Shown here piece by piece: positions 1 to 6,802 of a stretch of DNA of 11,041 bases (position 1 is its first letter; each line of letters begins with the position of its first letter). Below the pieces are notes generated by a model. It ran no database searches. It was given only the letters and a program-made list of their open reading frames with translations, and was not told where the DNA came from. Made by a program: the position numbers and the translations under genes. The DNA comes from an uncultured Burkholderiales bacterium (GTDB lineage: Bacteria; Pseudomonadota; Gammaproteobacteria; Burkholderiales; Burkholderiaceae_C), in assembly GCA_903926695.1 (NCBI GenBank), contig CAIYKK010000047.1, positions 1 through 11,041 on the forward strand, read 5' to 3'.

Positions 1-1208
1 ACGCTGATGGGGTGTCGGTGGCGACGCTCAAGGCCGGTCAAAACGGCGTCGTCGTGCTGGACCAGACGCCGTTCTACGCCGAAAGCGGCGGCCAGGCGGG
101 CGACGAGGGCGAACTGATCAGCGGTTCGGCCAAATTTGCCGTCAGCGACACGCTGAAAATCAAGGCCGATGTGTACGGCCACCACGGCCAGCTGGCCGAA
201 GGCACGCTGGCCGTGGGCGACCACGTCAACGCGCAGGTCAACGCCACCGTGCGCGCCGCCACCGTGCGCAACCACAGCGCCACCCATTTGATGCACAAAG
301 CCCTGCGCGAAGTGCTGGGCGCGCATGTCCAGCAAAAAGGCAGCCTGGTCAACGCCGAACGCACCCGTTTTGACTTTGCACACAACGCGCCCATGACTGA
401 CGCGCAAATCCGCGAAGTCGAAGCCCGCGTGAACGCCGAAATCCTCGCCAACGCCGTCGCGCAAGCCCGCGTGATGGACATCGAATCGGCGCAAAAAACC
501 GGCGCGACGATGCTGTTCGGCGAAAAATACGGCGAAACCGTGCGCGTGCTCGACATCGGCTCCAGCCGCGAGCTGTGCGGCGGCGTCCACGTCAAGGCGA
601 CCGGCGACATCGGTCTGTTCAAGATCGTCGCCGAAAGCGGTGTGGCTTCCGGCGTGCGCCGGGTTGAAGCTGTGACCGGCCAGAATGCGCTGGCGTATTT
701 GCAGTCGCTGGAAAGCACGGTGCAAGCCGCTGCCAGCAGCCTGAAGGCCAGCCCGTCGGAGTTGCAGGGCCGGATTGCGCAGGTGCTCGACCAGATGAAA
801 TCGCTGGAAAAGGAAGTCGCCGCGCTCAAGGGTAAGCTGGCGTCGTCGCAGGGCGATGAGCTGATGGGGCAGGCGGTTGACATCAACGGCGTCAAGGTGC
901 TGGCCGCCCGACTCGAAGGCGCCGATGCCAAGACGCTGCGCGAGACGATGGACAAGCTCAAGGACAAGCTCAAAACGGCCGTCATCGTGCTGGCCGCCGT
1001 CGAGGGTGCCAAGGTGCAGATTGCCGCTGGCGTGACCAGCGACAGCACCGGCAAAGTCAAGGCGGGCGAGCTGGTGAACTTTGTCGCCGGTCAGGTCGGC
1101 GGCAAGGGCGGCGGCAAGGCCGACATGGCAATGGCGGGCGGCACCGACGCGACGCATCTGGACGCGGCGCTGAAATCGGTGCAAGCCTGGGTGGCCGGGC
1201 GGGTCTGA
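1..1208 (+). CDS. alaS: Alanine--tRNA ligase, C-terminal part (5' end outside window)
   Basis: Cytoplasmic enzyme that charges tRNA-Ala with alanine and hydrolyses mischarged Ser/Gly-tRNA-Ala. About 401 codons are present (reading frame from base 3), a little under half of the usual ~875 residues; the catalytic N-terminal half lies off the left edge. The frame is open to base 3, so the GTG at 12 is internal and not a start. Seen directly: the editing-site zinc/substrate motif HxxxH (NHSATHLMH, His codons at 273 and 285), the second half of that site CGGVH (576-590; family usually CGGTH), the GDIGLFKI stretch that follows, a coiled-coil-like region (about 700-850), and the C-terminal DHHA1/C-Ala glycine loop [15 protein letters not shown] (about 1098-1142). 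The stop is TGA at 1206-1208. The family call is certain. The Thr-to-Val change in CGGTH is the only oddity and is probably tolerated. Confidence 0.98.
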   Translation, partial: ADGVSVATLKAGQNGVVVLDQTPFYAESGGQAGDEGELISGSAKFAVSDTLKIKADVYGHHGQLAEGTLAVGDHVNAQVNATVRAATVRNHSATHLMHKALREVLGAHVQQKGSLVNAERTRFDFAHNAPMTDAQIREVEARVNAEILANAVAQARVMDIESAQKTGATMLFGEKYGETVRVLDIGSSRELCGGVHVKATGDIGLFKIVAESGVASGVRRVEAVTGQNALAYLQSLESTVQAAASSLKASPSELQGRIAQVLDQMKSLEKEVAALKGKLASSQGDELMGQAVDINGVKVLAARLEGADAKTLRETMDKLKDKLKTAVIVLAAVEGAKVQIAAGVTSDSTGKVKAGELVNFVAGQVGGKGGGKADMAMAGGTDATHLDAALKSVQAWVAGRV

Positions 1209-1238
1209 GGCGCGTTTTGCCTCCCGGCGGCCTCAAAC

Positions 1239-1312
1239 TGGCACAATAAATAGCCAGGCCGCCTGTGCCAGGCCCGCAACGGGCCGTATTTTGGTGACGC
1301 TCCGGCGTCACC
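1239..1312. repeat. Cluster of three inverted repeats between alaS and the next gene
   Basis: Three inverted repeats lie side by side in the 134-bp gap: TGGCACA (1239-1245) with TGTGCCA (1264-1270), GGCCCG/CGGGCC (1271-1285) and GGTGACGC/GCGTCACC (1293-1312). The middle one is the candidate alaS terminator. The third ends 30 nt before the start codon at 1343 and could fold in a leader if the transcript begins upstream. No convincing -35/-10 pair is visible; TAAGAT at 1332-1337 is too close to the start codon. Confidence 0.5.
1271..1292 (+). terminator. Possible intrinsic terminator of alaS
   Basis: A perfect 6-bp GC stem, GGCCCG-CAA-CGGGCC (1271-1285), is followed by GTATTTT. The T tract is short (4), so termination may be weak. 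It lies 63 nt after the alaS stop and on the right strand for it. A second perfect hairpin, GGTGACGC-TCCG-GCGTCACC (1293-1312), follows at once but has no T tract on either strand. Confidence 0.45.
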
Positions 1313-1342
1313 GCTCCCCCTTAAACTGGGTAAGATCAATTC

Positions 1343-1978
1343 ATGTCGCGCTACAACACACCTTTTGAAATTCACGTCCACGGCGAAGTTCCCCTGCGCG
1401 CCGATGTCAGCTTTGCCCAGCTGCAAGAAGCCCTCAAACCCTTGTGGACCTACGCGGGCGCCAAATCACTGGCCAAAGGCGCGGCCAGCGTCTATGAAGA
1501 AGAGCCGGGCATCCGCTTTGATGCCAGTACGCACCTGCTGCAGATGTGCTGGACGGTGCCCGGCGACGATGATTTCCGCCAGTCGCTCGACGAAATGTGC
1601 ATGGGCTTGAACGATCTGGCCGAGCAGGGCGCGCCCATCGAGGTGACGTTCTACGACGCCGAGTTCGACGACGAAGAGGACGGCGACGAAGAAGACGAAG
1701 CCCGCGACGACTTTGCCGTTTATTTTGTCGGCCCCACGCCAGCGGCGATCATGCAGGTCCAGCGCGACTTGCTGGTGCAGGACATGATTGGCCTGATGGA
1801 GCGCCATTTCGACGCCTCCGAGCTGGGCGAGGTGGTGACGGCGGTCGATCAGCTGTTCGAGCGCCGCTTTACCGAGCTGGCCAATTCGATGCAGCTGGGC
1901 AAGCCGCCACGCGGCACGGGTCCGCAGGGCGGCACCGGCCACGGCGGTGGTGGCCGCAAGCCCCGCCATCTGCATTGA
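1343..1978 (+). CDS. Conserved hypothetical protein, acidic, with Gly-rich C-terminal tail
   Basis: A 211-aa soluble protein that I do not recognise. There is no signal peptide and no membrane segment. The N-terminal ~100 residues look like an alpha/beta fold (IHVHGEVPLRADVSFAQLQEALKPL, then a helix and MCWTVPGDDDF). Residues about 105-123 form a highly acidic run of Asp/Glu, and residues 124-182 resume an ordered pattern (FAVYFVGPTPAAIMQVQRDL and a long amphipathic helix). The last ~25 residues are Gly/Pro/Lys/His-rich and probably disordered. The ATG at 1343 is the first in frame and fits the codon pattern; its ribosome site is poor (GGGTAAG about 11 nt upstream). The downstream transporter begins 4 nt after its stop, so the two are probably co-transcribed. 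It reads as a real gene by codon bias and charge pattern. Function is unknown. Confidence 0.85.
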   Translation: MSRYNTPFEIHVHGEVPLRADVSFAQLQEALKPLWTYAGAKSLAKGAASVYEEEPGIRFDASTHLLQMCWTVPGDDDFRQSLDEMCMGLNDLAEQGAPIEVTFYDAEFDDEEDGDEEDEARDDFAVYFVGPTPAAIMQVQRDLLVQDMIGLMERHFDASELGEVVTAVDQLFERRFTELANSMQLGKPPRGTGPQGGTGHGGGGRKPRHLH

Positions 1979-1982
1979 GGGC

Positions 1983-3200
1983 ATGAGAAAAAGCTTTCTG
2001 CGGGCGGCCCTGGTGCTGGGCCTGCTCTCGGCCATCGGCCCGTTTGCCATCGACATGTACCTGCCTGCGCTGCCGTCCATAGGCGCGAGCCTGAACGCGT
2101 CCGTGAGCGAGGTGCAGGCCAGTTTGATGGCTTTTTTCATTGCGATGGGGCTGGGGCAACTCATCTACGGGCCGGTCTCGGACCAGGTGGGGCGCAAGCC
2201 GCCGCTGTATTTTGGCTTGGGGCTGTTTGCGCTGGGCAGCGTTGGCTGCGCGCTGGCGCCGGACATCGGCACGCTGGTCGTACTGCGGTTTGTGCAGGGG
2301 CTGGGCGCTTGCGCGGGCATGGTGGTGCCGCGTGCAATAGTGCGCGACCTGCACACCGGCCCGGATGCCGCCCGGCTGATGTCGCTGTTGATGCTGGTGT
2401 TCAGCGTCTCGCCCATTCTGGCGCCGCTGACGGGCAGCTGGCTGATTGAATGGTTTGGCTGGCGCAGTGTGTTTTGGGCCGTCACACTGGCCGCCGGGCT
2501 GGGGCTGTGGCTGGTATCGACCAGCCTGCAGGAGACCCGCTCGCCCGCCAGCCGTGCGAGCAGCACAGCGGGCAGCGCACTGACCGCCTACGGCGTGCTG
2601 CTGCGCGACCGCCATTTCATGGGGCTGGTGTTTATTGGCGCTTTTGGCATTTCCAGCTTTTTTGTGTATTTGGCCAATTCGTCGTTTGTGCTGATCACCC
2701 ACTACGGGCTGACGCCGCGCCAGTACAGCCTGGCTTTTGCCATCAACGCCGCCTCGTTCATTGGCGCTTCGCAGCTCACAGGCCGGCTGTCCGCCGCGTT
2801 TGGCCTGGTCACGACGATCCGCGTGGCGGTGGTCGGTTATGCGGCGGTGATGATGTTCCTGTGGGTGCTTAATTTGCTGGGCATGGAGCAGCTCGACGTG
2901 ATGACGCCTTTGCTGTTGATTGGCTATGGTTTTCTGGGGCTGGTGCTGCCCTCGACGGCGGTGCTGGCCCTCGAAGGCCACGGCGACATTGCCGGAACGG
3001 CTTCGGCGCTGATGGGTACCGTGCAGTTTATGACCGGCGCGGTGGTCATGGCGGTGGTCGGTGTGTACGCCGACGGTAGCGCCGGGCCGATGGTGGCGGG
3101 CATTGCCGTGTGCGCGCTGCTGGCGTTTTCGATGGTGCGCAGCACGCTGGGCTACGTGGAGCCGCCGCCGCCAGCGCGTCCATACGTGCGCCGCAGGTAA
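1983..3200 (+). CDS. Bcr/CflA-type MFS multidrug efflux transporter
   Basis: Inner-membrane proton-driven drug exporter of the major facilitator superfamily, DHA1 Bcr/CflA/MdfA branch. It is 405 aa, the normal length, with about 12 hydrophobic segments along the whole protein. Visible motifs: TM1 PFAIDMYLPALP with the acidic Asp24 typical of this branch; MFS motif A GPVSDQVGRKPPL (63-75) in the loop after TM2; motif B RFVQGLGA (102-109); and a motif C-like SPILAPLTGSW (143-153) followed by GWRSVFW. The substrate cannot be read from sequence. I prefer the ATG at 1983 over a GTG at 1947, because the 12 extra residues are not membrane-like and would overlap the preceding gene; homologues begin close to TM1. 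The Shine-Dalgarno-like GAGG overlaps the previous stop and is unusually close to the ATG, so translation is probably coupled to the upstream gene. Confidence 0.93.
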   Translation: MRKSFLRAALVLGLLSAIGPFAIDMYLPALPSIGASLNASVSEVQASLMAFFIAMGLGQLIYGPVSDQVGRKPPLYFGLGLFALGSVGCALAPDIGTLVVLRFVQGLGACAGMVVPRAIVRDLHTGPDAARLMSLLMLVFSVSPILAPLTGSWLIEWFGWRSVFWAVTLAAGLGLWLVSTSLQETRSPASRASSTAGSALTAYGVLLRDRHFMGLVFIGAFGISSFFVYLANSSFVLITHYGLTPRQYSLAFAINAASFIGASQLTGRLSAAFGLVTTIRVAVVGYAAVMMFLWVLNLLGMEQLDVMTPLLLIGYGFLGLVLPSTAVLALEGHGDIAGTASALMGTVQFMTGAVVMAVVGVYADGSAGPMVAGIAVCALLAFSMVRSTLGYVEPPPPARPYVRRR

Positions 3201-3216
3201 CGCCGGCTGCAGCCGC

Positions 3217-3810
3217 TCATAAGCCCAGCGCCAAATAAACCCGCAGCGCCGCATAAGCGTCGTTGGCCGCATAGATGATCTGTGCCTCTGACAGGCGCGC
3301 ATTGGCCCAGTTGGACGTTGTGGCTTTTTTCGACTTGATAAAACGCTGGTTGAACAGGACTGCCACCGCGCCGCGCACGCCCATGTCTTTGCGGTAGCCG
3401 CGTGCCCTGAAAACAATGTTCAGGTCCAGCACGCCCTGCAAATCCACGCCCAGTTTGTGGGTGATGCGCCTGCGGTCATCGCCCAAGCCAAACCCCGCCT
3501 TGATCAGGGTGGGCGACTCCAGCAACTGCGCCACGGCGTGACGGCACCCGGCCTCTTCAAGCTGAAAAATATAGGCTTTGTCCAGCGTGGAAAGCTGCAC
3601 GATGTGCGGCCCGCTGGACGCTTCGTTGCGGGCAAAGGTGGGTTTGGATTCGGTGTCAAACCCCAAGACGCTGGCACCGCTCAGCGCTTGCAGGGCATCG
3701 GTGGCCTGCTGCGCGGTGGCGATCACCTCGATCTGCGTCAGGCCCAGACGCTCAAAAAGTGGGAGCTGGGCAATCTCGTCCTTGTCGGGGGTGGCGTGTC
3801 GCTCGCTCAT
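3217..3810 (-). CDS. DEDD-family 3'-5' exonuclease domain protein
   Basis: A 197-aa single-domain exonuclease related to the RNase D/WRN exonuclease fold, predicted to remove nucleotides from 3' ends of DNA or RNA with two metal ions. The acidic motifs are present in order: Exo I FDTES (Asp52, Glu54), Exo II AGFGLGDDRRRI (Asp111/112), and Exo III Yx3D in YAANDAYAAL (Tyr180, Asp184), so the active site looks intact. There is no HRDC domain, so it is not full-length RNase D (rnd). The start at 3810 is chosen over an in-frame upstream ATG at 3879, because GGAA sits 6 nt before it (GGAATTCTTC-ATG) and the 23 extra residues look unlike a domain. The gene is convergent with the MFS gene, leaving 16 bp between stops. 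Natural substrate unknown. Confidence 0.92.
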   Translation of the reverse strand: MSERHATPDKDEIAQLPLFERLGLTQIEVIATAQQATDALQALSGASVLGFDTESKPTFARNEASSGPHIVQLSTLDKAYIFQLEEAGCRHAVAQLLESPTLIKAGFGLGDDRRRITHKLGVDLQGVLDLNIVFRARGYRKDMGVRGAVAVLFNQRFIKSKKATTSNWANARLSEAQIIYAANDAYAALRVYLALGL

Positions 3811-4008
3811 GAAGAATTCCGTATCAAAAAGAAAGCCAGAGCTTACAGCTCCCCGAGCTGGCGCAGGGCTAAAAATCACGGCGCGCCGCCCACTGTTTGC
3901 TGGTACCGTCCCCCATGAAGCAGGGAATCAGAAATAGAATGAGGCGGCACGCGTTTGATTTTGCCGTATTGACATTCACACCTTCTTACCAAAAGAAAGA
4001 TAATCCCG
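3811..4008. other. Divergent intergenic region (exonuclease / GH19)
   Basis: 198 bp between two divergent genes. It holds a small perfect hairpin CAGCTC-CCC-GAGCTG (3846-3860) that would fall in the leader of the exonuclease mRNA, and an AT-richer stretch (about 3930-4008) next to the GH19 gene. A perfect TTGACA is at 3969-3974, but the only good -10 (GATAAT, 3999-4004) is 24 bp further on, too far, and touches the start codon. No promoter is called with confidence. Confidence 0.4.
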
Positions 4009-4560
4009 ATGAGCTTGACTGCCCAGCAAATCCAGGCCGGCACCGGCTGCACAGCTGCACTCGCCGCCAAATGGCAGCCTTACCTGCACCCCGCCTGTGC
4101 TCTTTTTTCCATTGACTCGCCCAAGCGTCTGGCCGCATTTCTGGCGCAAATCGGCCATGAAACGGGCCGCCTGGTGTATGTGCGCGAAATCTGGGGACCA
4201 ACGGCTGCGCAATCGCGCTACGAAGGCCGCAAGGACTTGGGAAACATCTATCCCGGCGACGGCAAGCGTTTCCTGGGCCGTGGCCTGATTCAGACCACTG
4301 GGCGCACCAACTACCAAGGCACACGCGATGGCCTGTTCGGCCTGATGATGACCGTGCCCGATTTTGAAGCTTCGCCCGCCGAGCTGGAAAAGCCCGAATG
4401 GGCCGCGTTGTCGGCGGCCTGGTACTGGCACAGCCGCAACCTCAACACGCTGGCCGATGCTGGTGATTTTGAAGGCATCACACGCACGATCAATGGCGGC
4501 CTCAACGGCTACGCCGACCGTCAGGCTTTGTACAAAGCAGGCATGCTGGCGCTGCTGTAA
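4009..4560 (+). CDS. Glycoside hydrolase family 19 protein, phage-type endolysin/chitinase-like
   Basis: A 183-aa single-domain GH19 enzyme of the type found as lytic enzyme in phages and R-type pyocin clusters, expected to cut the glycan backbone of peptidoglycan (chitin is a less likely substrate). Visible: AAFLAQIGHETG with catalytic Glu51, the second acidic residue in YVREIWGP (Glu60), RFLGRGLIQTTGRTNY (88-102) in the substrate groove, AAWYWHSRNLN and the C-terminal INGGLNGYADR (161-171). There is no signal peptide, transmembrane segment or cell-wall binding domain, so it would need a holin or cell lysis to reach the wall. The start ATG has a weak purine-rich site (AAAGAAAGA about 8 nt upstream). 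No holin, spanin or other phage gene is visible nearby, so this looks like a domesticated or stand-alone prophage remnant. Family call is firm; the biological role is inference. Confidence 0.93.
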   Translation: MSLTAQQIQAGTGCTAALAAKWQPYLHPACALFSIDSPKRLAAFLAQIGHETGRLVYVREIWGPTAAQSRYEGRKDLGNIYPGDGKRFLGRGLIQTTGRTNYQGTRDGLFGLMMTVPDFEASPAELEKPEWAALSAAWYWHSRNLNTLADAGDFEGITRTINGGLNGYADRQALYKAGMLALL

Positions 4561-4584
4561 AAAACTGGCGTGCTGGTTCTGGTG

Positions 4585-4962
4585 TTAGCCGGTGCAAGCC
4601 TGCACCGGCGCCAGCGCTTCGCGTTCCTCATCGCTGAACAGCCGGGAGCGGGTCAAAAAGCAAACCCCTTCCGGCCCTTCCAGCGAAAAAGTGCTGCCGT
4701 GGCCCTCGGTCACGTCAATGATTAACAGGCTGTTTTGCCAGTATTCATACTGCGACTGGCTGATAAAAAACTCGCAGCCGCCAATGCTGCCGAGCAGCAG
4801 GTCATAGCGGTTGACCGTCAGCTCACCAATCAGGTAGCACATCGGCGAGCTGCCATCGCAGCAGCCGCCAGACTGGAAAAACATCAACTGCGCGCCATGC
4901 TTGGCCTTGAGGCGCTCGATCAGCGCCAGTGCCGTTTCAGTGGCTATTACTCGTTCGACCAT
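4585..4962 (-). CDS. DUF779 domain protein (aldehyde dehydrogenase partner)
   Basis: A 125-aa small soluble protein of the DUF779 family. Biochemical role not established. The family is known to occur next to acetaldehyde dehydrogenase genes of the ExaC/AcoD type, as here, which suggests an accessory role (redox, metal or cofactor protection) for that enzyme. The hallmark is a Cys-rich motif FQSGGCCDGSSPMCY (29-43) with Cys34, Cys35 and Cys42, plus GGCEFFIS (Cys63), DVTEGHGSTFSLEGPEGVCFLTRSRLF (83-109) and a penultimate-region Cys123. A clear ribosome site AGGAG lies 7 nt before the ATG at 4962, which fixes the start; longer in-frame upstream extension runs across the terminator and is not protein-like. 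It lies downstream of the dehydrogenase on the same strand with a 100-nt gap that carries a strong terminator. Confidence 0.92.
   Translation of the reverse strand: MVERVIATETALALIERLKAKHGAQLMFFQSGGCCDGSSPMCYLIGELTVNRYDLLLGSIGGCEFFISQSQYEYWQNSLLIIDVTEGHGSTFSLEGPEGVCFLTRSRLFSDEEREALAPVQACTG
4588..4609. repeat. Perfect 9-bp inverted repeat at the junction of convergent genes
   Basis: GCCGGTGCA (4588-4596) and TGCACCGGC (4601-4609) with a 4-nt loop. It lies 27 bp beyond the GH19 stop and covers the last codons of the DUF779 gene on the opposite strand. A T tract in the minus direction (4560-4565) is more than 20 nt beyond the stem, and there is none in the plus direction, so it is not a standard intrinsic terminator, though it could stabilise 3' ends of either transcript. 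Confidence 0.55.
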
Positions 4963-4996
4963 GATTTTCTCCTTGCGGGCGCTTGGCCGCGCCATG

Positions 4997-5020
4997 AAAA
5001 AAGGCGGCCAGTGGCCGCCT
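4997..5020 (-). terminator. Strong Rho-independent terminator after the aldehyde dehydrogenase gene
   Basis: Read on the minus strand: AGGCGGCCACTGGCCGCCT, a GC-rich stem of 8 bp with a 3-nt loop (9-bp perfect arms around one base), followed directly by a run of T (complement of A4997-A5001). The plus strand has no T run after the stem, so it acts in the minus direction only. It sits between the dehydrogenase stop (5063) and the DUF779 start (4962), dividing the pair. Confidence 0.85.
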
Positions 5021-5062
5021 GAAAAACAAGCTTTCTGTCGGGAAAGCCTGGAGGAGGAAACT

Positions 5063-6583
5063 TCAGAAGAAGCCCAGCGCCTTGGGGCTGTAGCTGACCA
5101 AGAGGTTTTTGGTCTGCTGGTAGTGGTCGAGCATGACCTTGTGGGTCTCGCGGCCAATGCCCGATTCCTTGTAGCCGCCGAAGGTGGCGTGGGCCGGGTA
5201 GGCATGATAGCAGTTGGTCCAAACGCGGCCAGCCTGAATGGCGCGGCCCATGCGGTAGGCGGTGCTGCCGTCGCGCGTCCACACGCCAGCGCCCAGACCG
5301 TAAGGCGTGTCGTTGGCAATCGCCAGCGCTTCAGCCTCGTCCTTGAAGGTCGTCACAGCCAGCACGGGGCCGAAGATTTCTTCCTGGAAAATGCGCATTT
5401 TGTTGTGGCCCTTGAACAGGGTCGGCTGGATGTAATAGCCGCCAGCCAGATCGCCGTCGAGTTGCGCACGGTCGCCGCCGATCAGCAGCTCAGCGCCTTC
5501 TTCCTTGCCGATGGCCAGGTAAGACTCGATCTTTTTCATCTGCTCGGCGGAGGCTTGCGCGCCCATCATGCAGTCGGTGTCCAGCGGGTTGCCTTGCTTG
5601 ATCGCCTTGACGCGGGCCAAGACGCGTTCCATGAACTTGTCATAGATCGATTCCTGAATCAGCGCGCGGCTCGGGCAGGTACACACTTCGCCCTGATTGA
5701 ACGCAAACAGCACCATGCCTTCAATCGCCTTGTCGAAAAACGCGTCATCGGCGTCGGCGATGTCGGCAAAGAAGATGTTGGGCGACTTGCCGCCCAGTTC
5801 CAGCGTGGCCGGAATCAGGTTCGTCGCGGCGGCTTGCGCAATCACGCGGCCCGTGGCGGTGGAGCCGGTGAAAGCGATTTTGGCGATGCGCTTGCTGGTG
5901 GCCAGCGGCATGCCAGCTTCGCGGCCAAAGCCGTTGACGATGTTCAGCACGCCAGCAGGCAGCAGATCGGCAATCAGCTCAGCCATGATCAGGATGGAAA
6001 TCGGGGTGGATTCGGCGGGCTTCAGCACCACGCAGTTACCGGCAGCAATCGCCGGAGCCAGTTTCCAGGCAGCCATCAGAATCGGGAAATTCCAGGGAAT
6101 GATCTGGCCGACCACGCCCAAAGGCTCATGGAAGTGATAAGCGATGGTGTCGCCGTCGATTTCGGAGAGCGAGCCTTCTTGCGAACGCAGGCAACCGGCG
6201 AAATAGCGGAAATGATCAACCGTCAGCGGAATGTCGGCGTTCAGGGTTTCGCGGATGGCTTTGCCGTTATCGACGGTTTCAGCGTAGGCGAGCTTTTCGA
6301 GGTTCTGCTCAATGCGGTCAGCGATTTTCAGCAGCACGTTGGCGCGCTCGGCGGCGGGCGTTTTGCCCCAGGCGGGTGCGGCGGCGTGGGCGGCGTCCAG
6401 GGCCAGCTCGATGTCGGCGGCGGTGGAGCGGGCGGCTTGCGTGTACGTCAGGCCGCTGATGGGGGTGATCACGTCGAAATACGCGCCGCCGACCGGGGCG
6501 ACAAACTTGCCGCCAATGAAATTGTCGTACTGGGCTTTGTAGCTGATGGGAGCGTCGGCAGCGCCGGGAAGTGCATAGATCAT
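5063..6583 (-). CDS. exaC: NAD-dependent acetaldehyde dehydrogenase, ExaC/AcoD type
   Basis: 506 aa, the usual length of this branch (P. aeruginosa ExaC, Ralstonia AcoD). Oxidises acetaldehyde and related aldehydes to acids with NAD+ in the cytoplasm, in ethanol or acetoin catabolism. Visible: cofactor-binding IIPWNFP (161-167), VVLKPAE (Lys188), AFTGSTATG (237-245), the general base Glu262 in LELGGKSPN, and the nucleophile Cys301 in [12 protein letters not shown], a pattern with a second Cys303 typical of this branch. It ends [15 protein letters not shown], also characteristic. The start at 6583 (ATG, MIYALPG) has GGAG 7 nt upstream and matches the ExaC N-terminus. DUF779 follows on the same strand. 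A sigma-54 promoter lies about 85 nt upstream. The symbol is by family resemblance; no alcohol dehydrogenase or acetoin gene is in the window, so the physiological aldehyde is unproven. Confidence 0.95.
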   Translation of the reverse strand: MIYALPGAADAPISYKAQYDNFIGGKFVAPVGGAYFDVITPISGLTYTQAARSTAADIELALDAAHAAAPAWGKTPAAERANVLLKIADRIEQNLEKLAYAETVDNGKAIRETLNADIPLTVDHFRYFAGCLRSQEGSLSEIDGDTIAYHFHEPLGVVGQIIPWNFPILMAAWKLAPAIAAGNCVVLKPAESTPISILIMAELIADLLPAGVLNIVNGFGREAGMPLATSKRIAKIAFTGSTATGRVIAQAAATNLIPATLELGGKSPNIFFADIADADDAFFDKAIEGMVLFAFNQGEVCTCPSRALIQESIYDKFMERVLARVKAIKQGNPLDTDCMMGAQASAEQMKKIESYLAIGKEEGAELLIGGDRAQLDGDLAGGYYIQPTLFKGHNKMRIFQEEIFGPVLAVTTFKDEAEALAIANDTPYGLGAGVWTRDGSTAYRMGRAIQAGRVWTNCYHAYPAHATFGGYKESGIGRETHKVMLDHYQQTKNLLVSYSPKALGFF

Positions 6584-6666
6584 TGTTGTCTCCGTGGGGT
6601 AATGGGGTGGAGAGAATAACCCGGCTTCTTGACAAGGCCGCCGGGCTTCTCACGCCTTGCCTTGTT

Positions 6667-6683
6667 TGCACAAGCTGTGCCAA
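6667..6683 (-). promoter_or_regulatory. Sigma-54 (-24/-12) promoter of the aldehyde dehydrogenase gene
   Basis: Read on the minus strand: TTGGCACAGCTTGTGCA. It has GG and GC exactly 10 nt apart, as RpoN promoters require, and matches TGGCACG-N4-TTGCA except at two positions (A for G, and G for the first T of TTGC). The predicted transcript would begin near 6656, giving a leader of about 73 nt before the ATG at 6583. Sigma-54 control is known for acoD in Ralstonia eutropha, which supports the reading. Confidence 0.72.
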
Positions 6684-6764
6684 GTCGGTGTGCAGGTCTG
6701 AACCCGCCATATCGGCAGGCTCGGCGCAATTTCAGCGTAAATAACGCCTCGGCGGGCGGCGCAT

Positions 6765-6802
6765 TGTTCCAGTGACGGTGCAGACTGCTCCAAAACGGAA
6801 CA
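6765..6802 (-). promoter_or_regulatory. Two candidate enhancer-binding-protein sites upstream of the sigma-54 promoter
   Basis: Two imperfect palindromes share the half-site TGTTCC/GGAACA: 6786-6802 (TGCTCC-AAAAC-GGAACA, one mismatch) and 6765-6782 (TGTTCC-AGTGAC-GGTGCA, two mismatches). Their centres are about 20.5 bp apart, two helical turns, and lie roughly 118 and 138 bp upstream of the predicted transcript start, the usual position for activators of sigma-54 RNA polymerase. Which protein binds is unknown; an AcoR-like activator is an inference. Confidence 0.5.

Noticed and set aside
74..1060. A 328-codon minus-strand open frame opposite alaS
   Set aside because: Ser/Ala/Thr/Pro-rich mirror of the conserved AlaRS frame.
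3204..3215. Palindrome CGGCTGCAGCCG between the convergent MFS and exonuclease genes as a bidirectional terminator
   Set aside because: Only a 4-bp stem can form around a TGCA loop and there is no T tract on either side.
1869..3416. A 515-codon minus-strand open frame across the MFS gene
   Set aside because: His/Arg/Gln-rich shadow of two real genes, crossing gene borders with no recognisable fold.
3969..4004. TTGACA and GATAAT as a promoter for the GH19 gene
   Set aside because: The spacer is 24 bp instead of about 17, and the -10 would end 4 nt before the start codon.
4901..6619. A 572-codon plus-strand open frame antisense to the aldehyde dehydrogenase
   Set aside because: Its translation is low-complexity (Gly/Ala/Val/His/Arg rich) without domain motifs, and it is explained by GC bias opposite a clearly conserved enzyme.
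6628..6633. TTGACA on the plus strand as a cas1 promoter element
   Set aside because: It lies about 285 bp upstream of cas1 and has no partner -10 at the right spacing.
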